A stretch of DNA of 41,905 nt, from positions 1 through 41,905 of the forward strand of contig JAEOTJ010000080.1 of assembly GCA_016839905.1 (NCBI GenBank), written 5' to 3'. The position numbers and the translations under genes are program-made. This document shows, one piece after another, positions 1 through 8,596 of this stretch (positions within the stretch are counted from its first letter, which is position 1; the number at the start of each line of letters is the position of its first letter). The notes under the pieces were generated by a model. That model made no database searches. It saw only the letters and a list, made by a program, of their open reading frames with translations, and was not told the DNA's origin. Source of the stretch: Promethearchaeota archaeon (GTDB lineage Archaea > Asgardarchaeota > Lokiarchaeia > Sigynarchaeales > SOKP01).

Positions 1-804
1 GAGGAAAAAAAAGCCACAGCTATTCGAGAAAAAGCACTCCTAAAAAAAGTTAGTGCTGAAATTAAGCAGAGTGAGCAAAAAATAAAAGATGATTTTGAAA
101 TCATCAAGGAAGATTTTTCCATATATCGAAGATTATCAACCCTAGGTTTGATGGTGGATAAAATTCTTCATGAAGGGAATCCAATCTTAGGTAATATAAA
201 TTATTGTACTTTAGAAATTCAAAACATCTTAAAAAATGAGAATTTTGCTAAATCCTCTGTTATTTCTAAGGTTAATGAGATCAATGATAATCTTTATGTT
301 TTGCAAAGTTATTTCGATAGACTTAAACCCCTAGGAGGCAAAAAAAGTCGCAGATTATCTGATTTGGATATTCGAGACTTTTTAGAAAAAATTTTGAGAT
401 TCTGGCAAAAAGAACTTCAAGATTCGAATATTACCTTTAAATTACCTGAAAATACATATTCAATTAAAATCATACCTAGTGATTTTTTAGTAATTATCAC
501 TAATCTAATGCTAAATTCGATTTATTGGTTAAAACAACAAAAGGATAACTTAGAAAAAATGATACAGGTAAGTCTTTCAAAAGAAAATAAAGAAATAGTT
601 ATAATTTTTAGTGATAATGGTCCTGGGATTGATCCCGAAGAGGTTGAACATATCTTTCTTCCTTATGTTTCAAATAAAGAAGATGGGATTGGATTAGGAC
701 TAACAATCATTAAAGAAACAATTGAAGCTTACAAGGGATTAATAAAAGTAGTTGATTATCCTTTATCGGGAGCAAATTTTAAAATAAAAATAAGAGGTAT
801 TTGA
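1..804 (+). CDS. Sensor histidine kinase, C-terminal part (5' end outside window)
   Basis: The reading frame is open from the first base, so the start lies upstream; 267 codons are visible. The first 45 or so residues are Lys/Glu-rich and probably a coiled-coil linker. A dimerisation/phosphoacceptor helix follows, with a likely phospho-His at nt 169-171 (context KILHEGNPI). A GHKL ATPase domain comes next: N-box (NLMLNS, about nt 502-519), G1 box DNGPG (nt 613-627) and G2 box GIGLGL (nt 685-702). The sensor part is not seen, so the signal is unknown. The gene ends in TGA just before the response regulator, so the two are probably translated together as one phosphorelay. No membrane segment is visible in this part. 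The kinase assignment is firm; the ligand is not inferable. Confidence 0.88.
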   Translation, partial: EEKKATAIREKALLKKVSAEIKQSEQKIKDDFEIIKEDFSIYRRLSTLGLMVDKILHEGNPILGNINYCTLEIQNILKNENFAKSSVISKVNEINDNLYVLQSYFDRLKPLGGKKSRRLSDLDIRDFLEKILRFWQKELQDSNITFKLPENTYSIKIIPSDFLVIITNLMLNSIYWLKQQKDNLEKMIQVSLSKENKEIVIIFSDNGPGIDPEEVEHIFLPYVSNKEDGIGLGLTIIKETIEAYKGLIKVVDYPLSGANFKIKIRGI

Positions 805-806
805 GA

Positions 807-1940
807 ATGCAATTTATAAAAATTTTAATAATTGATGATGAAGAAAAAAAATCTAAAAATCTTATGAATTTGATTAAAAATGAATCAAATGAGAAATATA
901 AATATATTTTATCACTAGAAACTGATTTTAATAATGCGAAAAAACTTGTGGAGAAAGATCTTTATGACATACTTATATTGGATTGGAAAGATAAAGATGA
1001 TAATTTTGCAGGAAAGAAGGTATTAGATTTTGTTTATAAATATGCATATACGCCCCTAATTATCTATTCTGCTTATCCTGAATTGATTAAGATGGAAGAA
1101 ACTATGTTTGGTAAAATAGTACAAAAAGGAGCTAATGGATTTAAGGATCTTATGAACGGATTATTAGAAATCGTTGAGTCTGACCTATATTTATTTAAAC
1201 TGAGTCTTGAGGGTGATATTATCTTTTCTTTAAGGAATTTTTGGAAGTTCTTTTTTTTAAATTGGGAAATACTAAGTAAAAAACACCAAGAGGAAATAAT
1301 TAAATTAATGATATTAAATCGTTTAGGTTATACTTTATCTCGAGAAAAGTTTATTAATTTTAAATCTGAACACAAATTGAATATAAAGGGTCATCCTCAG
1401 AATTATTATGTTTATCCACCTTATTCTCGAGATGAGATAAATACCTTAGAAGTTACAGACATATTATTACTAAAGAATAAAGAAAATGAAGAATTAAAAA
1501 AACAATTGTATGGATATGAAAATACAGATTTCTACATAATCTTAACTCCAACTTGTGATTTAGAAATAAGGGGGGATGGAAAGCCAAAAGCTGAGAAAGT
1601 TTTAATAGCCTCATGTATTTCTATTAAATCACTCCATTTCGAAGCACCAACCATCAGTGGAAATAAAAAACAGATTAAAAACTTTTTTATAGATGAAAAA
1701 AAAAGAGAGAGATACTTTTTACTTCCAGGAACTACATTTATTCCAGACTCATTTATAGATTTTCAAAGTTTATATCATGTCGATTTTGACTTAGTAAATA
1801 ATAACGATCTTTTCGAGAAAATTACGAGTTTGAGTTATCCTTTCGCACAAGTGTTAAGTCGAGAATTTTCTGCTTATTATAATAGAATAGGATTTGAAGA
1901 TATAAATGACAATATAGTTATAAAACGATTAGATAAATAA
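807..1940 (+). CDS. Response regulator with receiver domain and unclassified effector domain
   Basis: Residues 1-120 form a receiver (REC) domain: acidic pair D10/D11, phosphoacceptor D59 (ILILDW), a Ser in the conserved Ser/Thr position (IIYSAYPE) and K107. I prefer the ATG at 807 because AGAGGT lies 8 nt upstream; a TTG at 801 would add two residues and sits too close to that site. The remaining 250 or so residues are not a standard helix-turn-helix or enzyme output domain I can name. They contain a helical region, then a beta-rich stretch opening with TPTCDL and followed by a second Cys (LIASC). The pair of cysteines could bind a metal, but this is a guess. It follows the histidine kinase with almost no gap and is its likely partner. 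Translation of the REC part is certain; the effector function is unknown. Confidence 0.8.
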   Translation: MQFIKILIIDDEEKKSKNLMNLIKNESNEKYKYILSLETDFNNAKKLVEKDLYDILILDWKDKDDNFAGKKVLDFVYKYAYTPLIIYSAYPELIKMEETMFGKIVQKGANGFKDLMNGLLEIVESDLYLFKLSLEGDIIFSLRNFWKFFFLNWEILSKKHQEEIIKLMILNRLGYTLSREKFINFKSEHKLNIKGHPQNYYVYPPYSRDEINTLEVTDILLLKNKENEELKKQLYGYENTDFYIILTPTCDLEIRGDGKPKAEKVLIASCISIKSLHFEAPTISGNKKQIKNFFIDEKKRERYFLLPGTTFIPDSFIDFQSLYHVDFDLVNNNDLFEKITSLSYPFAQVLSREFSAYYNRIGFEDINDNIVIKRLDK

Positions 1941-2030
1941 GAAGAAAAACGATAAAAGAATTTAATAAAACCAGAGTAAAAAAATTTTGGACTAATTAAA
2001 TCTCAATAGGTTTTTTGATTATTATATTTT

Positions 2031-2601
2031 CATTGTCAGACATTTTTAAATTATTCAATTCTAATTGGATTTGAAGATTAATAAAAGTATAATTAATTAA
2101 TTAACACTTAATTATAAATAGAGAGCTTTAAGTTTAAGATATTCCCATATAAACAAGAACTGATTCTATAAGATAAATTTTATATGATTATTACCTATCT
2201 TTCTTTTGTATTTTTGATGAAAAAATATCAGATTTTAAATTAAAATCTTCATTAATTTCAAGAACTTCTAAATAACCCCCTGCCATTAATTCATCACCAT
2301 CCAAATATTCTTCTAAAATATCTTTTAAATTACTTGAATCAGTTGATTTAAGATGTTTATAGATATGAATATCTCCATAAGGATATCCATAGTCAATAAT
2401 AATTACACCTGCTTTCCTAATCCAATAATATAGTTTCTTTTCTTCAACATTTTTTCTATTAACATCGATGTTAGGAAATCGCATTAGATACCCACTATTT
2501 TTCCATTAAATATAAAATTTTTTTCATTGTCAAACATTTCTAATTTTTTTTCTATTCTCAATAATTTCTGAAGCTATTGTCAAACATTTTTAAATTATTC
2601 A
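2031..2601. repeat. Three short imperfect direct repeats around a small gene
   Basis: A unit of about 25 bp with the core ATTGTCAAACATTT followed by an AT-rich tail occurs at 2031-2057, 2525-2548 and 2575-2601. The first copy has one change in the core (GTCAGACA). The first and third copies also share the tail TAAATTATTCA. All three lie outside the small minus-strand gene at 2191-2484, one on its downstream side and two upstream. They are too few and unevenly spaced for a CRISPR array. They could be binding sites or remnants of a small mobile element. Confidence 0.5.
2191..2484 (-). CDS. Hypothetical protein, 97 aa
   Basis: An ATG-started frame of 97 codons. The product is mixed charged and hydrophobic, with a short beta-rich core (KAGVIIIDYGYPYGDIHIY) and an acidic middle (EEYLDGDELMAGG). 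No signal peptide or membrane segment is seen, and I do not recognise a family. It stands alone between the response regulator and nrdD, flanked by short direct repeats. Composition resembles the neighbouring coding regions rather than random AT-rich DNA, which favours a real gene. It could also be an orphan small protein of recent origin. Confidence 0.5.
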   Translation of the reverse strand: MRFPNIDVNRKNVEEKKLYYWIRKAGVIIIDYGYPYGDIHIYKHLKSTDSSNLKDILEEYLDGDELMAGGYLEVLEINEDFNLKSDIFSSKIQKKDR

Positions 2602-2679
2602 CTTCTTTTTCATTTTTGCAATATTTTTTCTTTGGCTTTTTGCATTATTTCTTCTTTGATTTGCATAAATTAATCTTAT

Positions 2680-4815
2680 CTACATAAATATTGTTTCTCG
2701 TTTTCTCGCTTTCCATTCTGCCCTTTTTCCCGCATTATATCTATTTACTTCACTATAATAACCGGTAATTCGGGAATATACTTTCACATCCTTTGAATAA
2801 CATTTTGGACATTTAAATCGACCACCACGAAACATTTTAACACAATGTGGGCAATAAGTAAAGTCAATAGTATATGTAAAATAAGCTGTATTAGTATTTA
2901 AGCAAATATTCTTAGTGAGCTCCCATAAGCCATAAATATCAGGGCTCTGCTCCCCAAGAAAAATGTGTGTAATGACTCCGCCATTCACAATTGGATGATA
3001 ATCTGCTTGTAATTGTATTCTTCTTGATAATGGAATATCCACATCATATCGAATGTGATCTGAATTTGTATAGTAAGCGGAATTACCAGATGATTGTGGA
3101 ATTGCTTTTTTAGGAAAATGCTTCAAATCAAGCCTTGCAAGGCGGTTACTACTCGACTCTGCTGGTTGTTGCCATAGAGAATATGAATATCCGTCCCTTT
3201 CACTCATTGAATTACATTTTGCCACCATATAAATTAATATTTTTTTACCTAAATTATAAGCATTATCACTTTCATGAAGTTCCTCTCCAGTCAAACTCTT
3301 AACTGCTTCATTTAATCCTGTAAATCCTATTGAGAGGTTTTGCTCCTTTAATTTAAAAATTGGTTCTCCATTAATTTTTCCACTACATAAGGGTAAATGG
3401 CCTGTTTTTAACCTTTTATCTATTATTTTCCATTTTTTTATTAAAATTCTCGCACTTAATTCCATTTTTTCATCTAATATTCTAATATAATCATCATTAT
3501 CTTTAGAAATATAGGCATATCTAGGAAGATTTAAACTCACACTCTGAAGAGAACCAATGGTTACATAGTTCTCCCATACATTCACATTTTTTCTTTTTTC
3601 AGGATCTGAAATGCATTTACTTATAATTTCATTTCCATTAAGAAACTTTCTACAACATTGACTATGTATTTCATCAGGCATCCAATCAGGACACATATTT
3701 AAAAAATAAGGTGTTCCCATAGTTGCGACTTCTTCCATTAATTTTAAATAAGAAGGTTCGAATTCTTTTAACCAGTCTTTCCTAATTTTCACCTCGTGTT
3801 TTGGAAAGGCAAAGAGTTTTCCATTATGATCTCCATGAATATACACATCAGTTAAAGCATCAAATAGCCTTAAACACTCTTCCTTATAGTCTCCATATTT
3901 ACCTACGATTTTACCATAAGAGCCCACTGCGGGAATATCTAAAAGTCCTTCTGGTATTGTTGGTGTACATGATATTGAAGTAAAAGGAACTTGTCCTCCT
4001 CTTGCGGCAAAAATTTGATTTGTTTCAAAAATTAAACATTGCATTGATTGTTCTATCTCTCTATCAGTTAATCCTCGAGCATAAGGTGCCAAAAAACTAG
4101 TTATGTAATCATACCCTAATCCTCCTGAAAACTCACCTTGTGCTATGCCTAACCATTTAGCAAGGTGAGTAACTGCTACTCTTAGACTACCTGCAGGTCC
4201 AGATTTGCTACAATGAGACCAGCTATTAACTGGTGGTAATCCATGTTCAAGAATCATTCGTGCATCCCATTCTTCACAAAATGGGCGCAGGTCAAAATAT
4301 CGTAACATATGGATATGAATATCACCGTATAAATGTGCTTGGCTCTCTTCTGAATCTAATAATCGTAAAAGAACATATTCTTCAGAAATTCGATTAGCAG
4401 CCCAGTGATGGATGCTTTCTGGATTCATATCTTGATTTGCATTTTCATTTATTCCTCTTTGCAAAATAGCTTCATAATCCATTAGAGGCATTCCAATTCT
4501 TGTATATAATTTTCTCTCGTCTTCAAAGTGCTGCTCAGATAAAACTGAACAAACAATCTCTCTAATATGGGGTCCTGAAAGAAAATTAATACCTGAGCTG
4601 ATGATACGCCTAACAACAAGTTCTGTAATTCGATATGCTTCATCTTCATTCATACCTGTTTCTTTAATAATACTTTGTTCGATCTTTTTTGGATTAAATT
4701 TGACCACATCACCCTCAGTTCTATTAACTCGAGGGAGTAATTTTTTTAAAAAATTACTTTGTGTCTTTTTTTTTAATTTTTCCCTATTTTCTTCAATATC
4801 TGATAATAAAGCCAA
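2680..4815 (-). CDS. nrdD: Anaerobic (class III) ribonucleoside-triphosphate reductase
   Basis: This 711-aa enzyme makes deoxyribonucleotides from ribonucleoside triphosphates using a glycyl radical, so it works only without oxygen. An ATP-cone allosteric domain lies at about residues 28-120 (VKFNPKKIEQSI). The catalytic barrel follows. The C-terminal zinc site is C655-x2-C658 and C669-x2-C672. The glycyl-radical loop is RITGYYSEVNRYNAGK with the radical on G685. Length fits the archaeal family and no intein interrupts it. The radical SAM activase NrdG is not adjacent and must be encoded elsewhere. The gene stands alone, with long AT-rich spacers on both sides. The call is firm. Confidence 0.96.
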   Translation of the reverse strand: MALLSDIEENREKLKKKTQSNFLKKLLPRVNRTEGDVVKFNPKKIEQSIIKETGMNEDEAYRITELVVRRIISSGINFLSGPHIREIVCSVLSEQHFEDERKLYTRIGMPLMDYEAILQRGINENANQDMNPESIHHWAANRISEEYVLLRLLDSEESQAHLYGDIHIHMLRYFDLRPFCEEWDARMILEHGLPPVNSWSHCSKSGPAGSLRVAVTHLAKWLGIAQGEFSGGLGYDYITSFLAPYARGLTDREIEQSMQCLIFETNQIFAARGGQVPFTSISCTPTIPEGLLDIPAVGSYGKIVGKYGDYKEECLRLFDALTDVYIHGDHNGKLFAFPKHEVKIRKDWLKEFEPSYLKLMEEVATMGTPYFLNMCPDWMPDEIHSQCCRKFLNGNEIISKCISDPEKRKNVNVWENYVTIGSLQSVSLNLPRYAYISKDNDDYIRILDEKMELSARILIKKWKIIDKRLKTGHLPLCSGKINGEPIFKLKEQNLSIGFTGLNEAVKSLTGEELHESDNAYNLGKKILIYMVAKCNSMSERDGYSYSLWQQPAESSSNRLARLDLKHFPKKAIPQSSGNSAYYTNSDHIRYDVDIPLSRRIQLQADYHPIVNGGVITHIFLGEQSPDIYGLWELTKNICLNTNTAYFTYTIDFTYCPHCVKMFRGGRFKCPKCYSKDVKVYSRITGYYSEVNRYNAGKRAEWKARKRETIFM

Positions 4816-5244
4816 TAATGAACACCTTTATTGTTTAATATAAAAAACTTTTTTTTACTGAATCCTAGTCCGTTAATTATTCTAAAGATTTTGTCGGCAC
4901 TCTCAACCTCTTATTTGAACGAAAGGAATTATTTATAGGTTATTATGGTTAATTAAAATATATTTTTCTTCTTTAGATATAAAAATCTATTTGTTTTTTT
5001 AATTTAAAGTTAATATATTAATGTTTTATTTTTTCTTATATTATCTTCCTATTTAAAATCCTAAAATTTTTAATTACTTTTCAATGAATACAGGACACAT
5101 ATTTTCTAATTTCTTAATAATTTAAATTAAGTCGATATTCATCTTTTTCTTTTTCAAAGTTTCTTCTTAAATTTTAAACTTATTTTATTATATTTATATT
5201 TAAACAAAAAATGATTAAAATTTTTTAAAAAAAGTTGATTAGGA
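4816..5244. other. Non-coding AT-rich spacer
   Basis: This 429-bp stretch lies between the start of nrdD and the cupin pseudogene. Both strands are full of stops in every frame, and I see no tRNA, convincing hairpin or conserved protein fragment. It probably holds the nrdD promoter at its left end; beyond that I see nothing. Confidence 0.6.
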
Positions 5245-5577
5245 ATGCCAAAAGTTCCATTTAATAAAAATGATGTAAAAGCTATCAATCTTTTAGATGG
5301 AATTTATAGGAAAACTTTAGCATATAACAAAAATGATATACTTTGTCAATTTATATTAAAGAAGGATGCAGAAAATTCCCTCCATAGTTATGAAATCCAT
5401 CAAATAGGATATATTGTATTATGTAAAATATAATTTAAACCTGAAACAAGAGGAGATTTCATAATTCAATAAGGAGAGGGCTATGTTTTTAACTTATAGG
5501 AGAAATATAGTGCAAAAATCTTAGAACCTGCCGAGGTTATTGATATTTTTAGCCCAATGAGAGAGGATTATAGATAA
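5245..5577 (+). pseudogene. Decayed cupin-domain protein
   Basis: Read in one unbroken frame, this region still spells a small cupin: HSYEIHQIGYIVLCKI near the middle, then GEGYVFNL, and finally KILEPAEVIDIFSPMREDYR. Compare the family pattern HxHxxEQIGYVLxG ... GDxYxIP ... HSA ... VIDIFSPxREDY. Three in-frame stops interrupt it, at 5431-5433 (TAA), 5473-5475 (TAA) and 5500-5502 (TAG), with no frameshift. The metal-binding residues are also degraded: the second His of HxH is Tyr, the Glu is His, and EHSA has become KYSA. Loss of ligands as well as stops argues for true gene decay rather than recoding. The first 62 codons alone would lack half of the barrel. Confidence 0.8.
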
Positions 5578-5605
5578 AGACAGAAGACGTATGAATATTA
5601 TTTGT

Positions 5606-5956
5606 TTACCATTGATATGCTGCTAAAGAAAAAATTGCGAAGATACAAAAAAGAAATTCTCCCTTTAACCAATCAAAAAAGAATTCTTTTTTTCTTTCAT
5701 AATTATTACTTATTTTTGTAGATAATGCAAAACAAAATGCAGATGATGGGCCTGTAAAGAGTAAATACGCGAATGTTACCTCATCTTTCTCTATATTAAT
5801 AAGATGTAATACCATATCAAGAATGAACCATATACCAAAATATCCTATAAATGCAAGTAAAAAAAACCATCCAGCGAATTGTATCATCTTGATTAATTTA
5901 ATATCCTCTGATATTGTCGATGGTTTTTCGATGGTCTTTTTCCTTATTTTCGACAT
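5606..5956 (-). CDS. Small membrane protein, three predicted transmembrane helices
   Basis: A 116-aa protein with a basic, probably cytoplasmic N-terminus (MSKIRKKTIEK). Three hydrophobic segments lie at about residues 28-52, 63-80 and 97-115. The loop between the second and third (STKISNNYERKKE) is strongly basic and probably cytoplasmic. I do not recognise a family. It lies upstream of the NAC gene on the same strand as nac, with 73 bp between, but nothing ties it functionally. The membrane nature is clear from composition; the role is unknown. Confidence 0.65.
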   Translation of the reverse strand: MSKIRKKTIEKPSTISEDIKLIKMIQFAGWFFLLAFIGYFGIWFILDMVLHLINIEKDEVTFAYLLFTGPSSAFCFALSTKISNNYERKKEFFFDWLKGEFLFCIFAIFSLAAYQW

Positions 5957-6029
5957 TTTAAATCAAATAATTAAATAATAGATAATATTAATGTTTTCTT
6001 TTTAATAATTAGAGTTTTCATAAAAATAT

Positions 6030-6509
6030 TTATGGTCTATTTTTAATAAAAAGAATTGCCTTAGCAATATCTCCATTACAATCTCTTAATACTGCCTCTG
6101 CTTCTTTTTTTTCTATGTTTGTTTGTGCTGCAACTAATATAATGTCTTCTTCAGTAATAGTTGGCTTTAACTCTGTATCTTCCAATTGTTCAATATCAAC
6201 TACATCTGTGCTTTCATTAATTGAAAATTCCCCTGGAGAATATTCATCTGCGGAACCAATAATTTGATATATCTCTTGACCTGCTTGTTTCATTAATATA
6301 ACTTCTGGTTGTTCTATAACTAATGTTTTTTCTGTTCCTTTAATAATGACTTGAGTAGCATCAATTTGTCCCATATCTATCCCCTGGGCCTGCATTTTTC
6401 TGCGCATCTGTCTAGATCCAAATTGATGTCCTCCTTCTCTTTTTTTAACCATTTGAGGCCGTTTAGGTTTACTTTTTGCTTTATTTTGCATTTCCTTAGG
6501 AAGTTTCAT
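6030..6509 (-). CDS. nac: Nascent polypeptide-associated complex protein (archaeal alpha-NAC)
   Basis: Archaeal NAC forms a homodimer that binds the ribosome near the exit tunnel and contacts emerging chains. The 159-aa product has a basic N-terminal tail (residues 1-33, ribosome-binding in the family). The NAC beta-barrel covers about 34-90 (SRQMRRKMQAQGID ... VIIKGTEKTLVIEQPEV). After an acidic linker, a C-terminal UBA domain covers about 119-157 (EEDIILVAAQTNIEKKEAEA ... NGDIAKAI). This two-domain layout is diagnostic. It lies just downstream of a PUA-domain gene on the same strand (55 bp apart), a pairing common in archaea and consistent with a translation-linked operon. Confidence 0.95.
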   Translation of the reverse strand: MKLPKEMQNKAKSKPKRPQMVKKREGGHQFGSRQMRRKMQAQGIDMGQIDATQVIIKGTEKTLVIEQPEVILMKQAGQEIYQIIGSADEYSPGEFSINESTDVVDIEQLEDTELKPTITEEDIILVAAQTNIEKKEAEAVLRDCNGDIAKAILFIKNRP

Positions 6510-6564
6510 ACTTTAAACACTATTTAATAATCCTTTTCTTATTATAATATAGGTAGATAGGTAT

Positions 6565-7047
6565 TTATTTATACATTCCTTTTCTTATATTTATTGCTAT
6601 ACCCCTTTTAAATGTTTTTACATAAAGTACTGGAATTTTTAATCTTCCTATTCCTAATAATTCATTATTTTGATTAACCACAATTATTTCATCATTAGGT
6701 CTTAAATTATCATCAATATCTATTACATGCTTACAAAAAACATTTCTTCCTTTTTTAATAAATTCTGAAATTTCATTCAATACTTTGGCTCTTAATTTTA
6801 ATTCTGGAATTTTTTTTATTATTTTCTGAGCTGAAAATAAACTAAGTGTGAAAAAACCATTACTAGGTCTTAAAGTAAGCATTAAATTATTTTGATAATA
6901 AATATACCTAATTTTTCTTGTATTTTTTGACCGTTCAATACGAATCTTACTTTCATCATTAAAAAGAATATCTGTAATATAGGGGCCAAATTGATAATCT
7001 GAAATTGATTTAACCTTTCTTAATGCTAATAACTTACTATCATTCAT
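6565..7047 (-). CDS. PUA-domain RNA-binding protein
   Basis: A 160-aa archaeal protein with an alpha/beta pre-PUA region (residues 1-80) and a C-terminal PUA domain (about 84-158). The PUA core reads FIKKGRNVFCKHVIDIDDNLRPNDEIIVVN, then LLGIGRLKI and a terminal RGIAINIRKGMYK. Length and domain order match the stand-alone archaeal PUA proteins often found beside NAC; these are related in fold to tRNA/rRNA-modification enzymes and translation factors but lack a catalytic domain. It probably binds RNA, perhaps on the ribosome. It is followed by nac and preceded by PAN on the same strand. The family call is good; the target is unknown. Confidence 0.82.
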   Translation of the reverse strand: MNDSKLLALRKVKSISDYQFGPYITDILFNDESKIRIERSKNTRKIRYIYYQNNLMLTLRPSNGFFTLSLFSAQKIIKKIPELKLRAKVLNEISEFIKKGRNVFCKHVIDIDDNLRPNDEIIVVNQNNELLGIGRLKIPVLYVKTFKRGIAINIRKGMYK

Positions 7048-7141
7048 ATCTTAATAAAGCTAATATATCTCTTACTTTAAAAAAAGCACGTATCTAATAT
7101 ATAACTTAACATATTATTAATGTTAAAAGGAAAAAATAATG

Positions 7142-8353
7142 TTAAGAATAAAATCCTGACTCAACTTTTTTATTTTTTATTTTATTCAAAACTTTATTTG
7201 TAGCTTCAATGAAATCTTCTTCTAAAATAATTCCAGCATCTTTCCTAATGGCAAACATTCCTGCCTCTGTACAAATTGCTTTTAAGTCTGCCCCAGTTGC
7301 ACCCTCGGTCATTGCTACTAATTTCTTTACATTTACACGTTCAATAACGTTTAATTTTCTCATATGAATTTTAAAAATTGCATCTCTCGCCTCCTCACCT
7401 GGAATTGGAAATTCAATAAGTCTATCAAATCTACCTGGCCTTAATAATGCTGGATCCAAAATATCTATCCTATTTGTCGCACCAATTATCTTTACATCTC
7501 CTCGTTGTTCAAATCCATCTAATTCACTCAATAATTGCATTAGGGTTCTTTGAACTTCTCTATCTCCTGAAGTAGCGATCTTAAGTCTCTGAGAACCAAT
7601 CGCGTCTAACTCATCGATAAATAAAATAGTAGGGGCTTTTTGCTTAGCCAAATTAAATATTTCTCGAACTAATCTAGCACCTTCACCTATAAATTTCTGA
7701 ACTAATTCAGAACCTATTATTCTAATAAAAGTAGCTTCAGTTTCATGAGCAACTGCTTTAGCCAATAATGTTTTACCCGTACCTGGAGCCCCATAAAGTA
7801 ATACTCCTTTTGGAGGGTCAATACCAACTTCTTTAAACAACTCTGGTTTTTTTAATGCTAATTCTACAGTTTCTCTTACTTCTAATAATTGATCTTCTAG
7901 ACCTCCTACGTCAGAATAAGAAATATCAGGAATAGCATCAATAACTTCCATACCTTTAACGAATGGATCTAATTTTGTAGGTAAAATTTCCATTATCACA
8001 AAAGTCCGTTGATTTAAAGCGACTCGCATTCCAGGTGTAAGATTCTCATTTTTTACTTTCCTACTTACATTTACTACAAAACTTGGACCTGTAGAACTTT
8101 TAACAATTGCTCTTCCTTTTTCTCCTCCTAATATATCAATAACCGTTGCAGAAACAAGTGGTGGTTCTCTTAATCTATCTATTTCATTTCTTAAACTATG
8201 AAGATCTTGTTCTAATCTTAATCTTTCTGCATCAAGAAGTTGTTTTTCTGTTTCTAAATTTCTTAGTCTTTTTTCAAGATGCCTTGTATAAGTTATTAAA
8301 TACTCTCCATCTTTTATGTCCTTATCTTTTTTCTTTTCTGTTTTTGCAGGCAT
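7142..8353 (-). CDS. pan: Proteasome-activating nucleotidase PAN (AAA+ unfoldase)
   Basis: PAN unfolds substrates and feeds them into the 20S proteasome. The 403-aa product has an N-terminal coiled coil (about 18-62), an OB domain (about 66-125) and an AAA+ ATPase domain (about 145-390). Walker A is GAPGTGKT (188-195), Walker B is ILFIDELD with D247 and E248, and the arginine-finger region is LLRPGRFDR (304-311). The C-terminus ends FYS, a hydrophobic-Tyr-X tail of the type that opens the 20S gate. A TATA-like TTTATAAAT lies about 40 nt upstream of the ATG. The 20S subunits are not in the window. All key residues are intact. Confidence 0.97.
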   Translation of the reverse strand: MPAKTEKKKDKDIKDGEYLITYTRHLEKRLRNLETEKQLLDAERLRLEQDLHSLRNEIDRLREPPLVSATVIDILGGEKGRAIVKSSTGPSFVVNVSRKVKNENLTPGMRVALNQRTFVIMEILPTKLDPFVKGMEVIDAIPDISYSDVGGLEDQLLEVRETVELALKKPELFKEVGIDPPKGVLLYGAPGTGKTLLAKAVAHETEATFIRIIGSELVQKFIGEGARLVREIFNLAKQKAPTILFIDELDAIGSQRLKIATSGDREVQRTLMQLLSELDGFEQRGDVKIIGATNRIDILDPALLRPGRFDRLIEFPIPGEEARDAIFKIHMRKLNVIERVNVKKLVAMTEGATGADLKAICTEAGMFAIRKDAGIILEEDFIEATNKVLNKIKNKKVESGFYS

Positions 8354-8390
8354 GAGGATATCTTACTTAATCAATAAATTTTATCTCTAA

Positions 8391-8399
8391 TTTATAAAT
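8391..8399 (-). promoter_or_regulatory. Candidate TATA box for pan
   Basis: ATTTATAAA on the minus strand, centred about 42 nt upstream of the PAN start codon. Archaeal TATA boxes lie about 26 nt before the transcription start, so this would give a leader of roughly 15 nt. Background is AT-rich, so chance matches are common. Confidence 0.4.
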
Positions 8400-8522
8400 A
8401 AATTTTGATTCATATAAATTTAAGTATACGATAAAATGCTCCTTAAAAATTCTTTATTTAATTTAAAAAAATATTCTTTATTATTCTTATTGTCTATTTT
8501 TTAAAAATAAGTAAACCCAAAA

Positions 8523-8534
8523 ATTATAAATATT
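8523..8534 (+). promoter_or_regulatory. Candidate TATA box for the MBF1 gene
   Basis: ATTATAAATATT lies about 65-75 nt upstream of the MBF1 ATG, in the divergent spacer shared with pan. It would give a leader of about 40 nt. This is the best TATA-like match in the spacer on this strand, in an AT-rich background. Confidence 0.3.
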
Positions 8535-8596
8535 TTTCAAATCTGTTATAGTATGTAAATTAACTTATATTAAAGCAGTATCTTTAGTTATTTTTT

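Noticed and set aside
2031..2601. CRISPR array
   Set aside because: Only three imperfect units with unequal spacing, and no cas genes in the window.
5245..5433. A real 62-aa gene
   Set aside because: It is the first part of a cupin whose remainder continues in frame past three stops, and the metal ligands are lost.
5431..5502. Stop-codon recoding such as pyrrolysine at TAG
   Set aside because: Two of the three stops are TAA, and genes throughout the window end normally at TAA, TAG or TGA.
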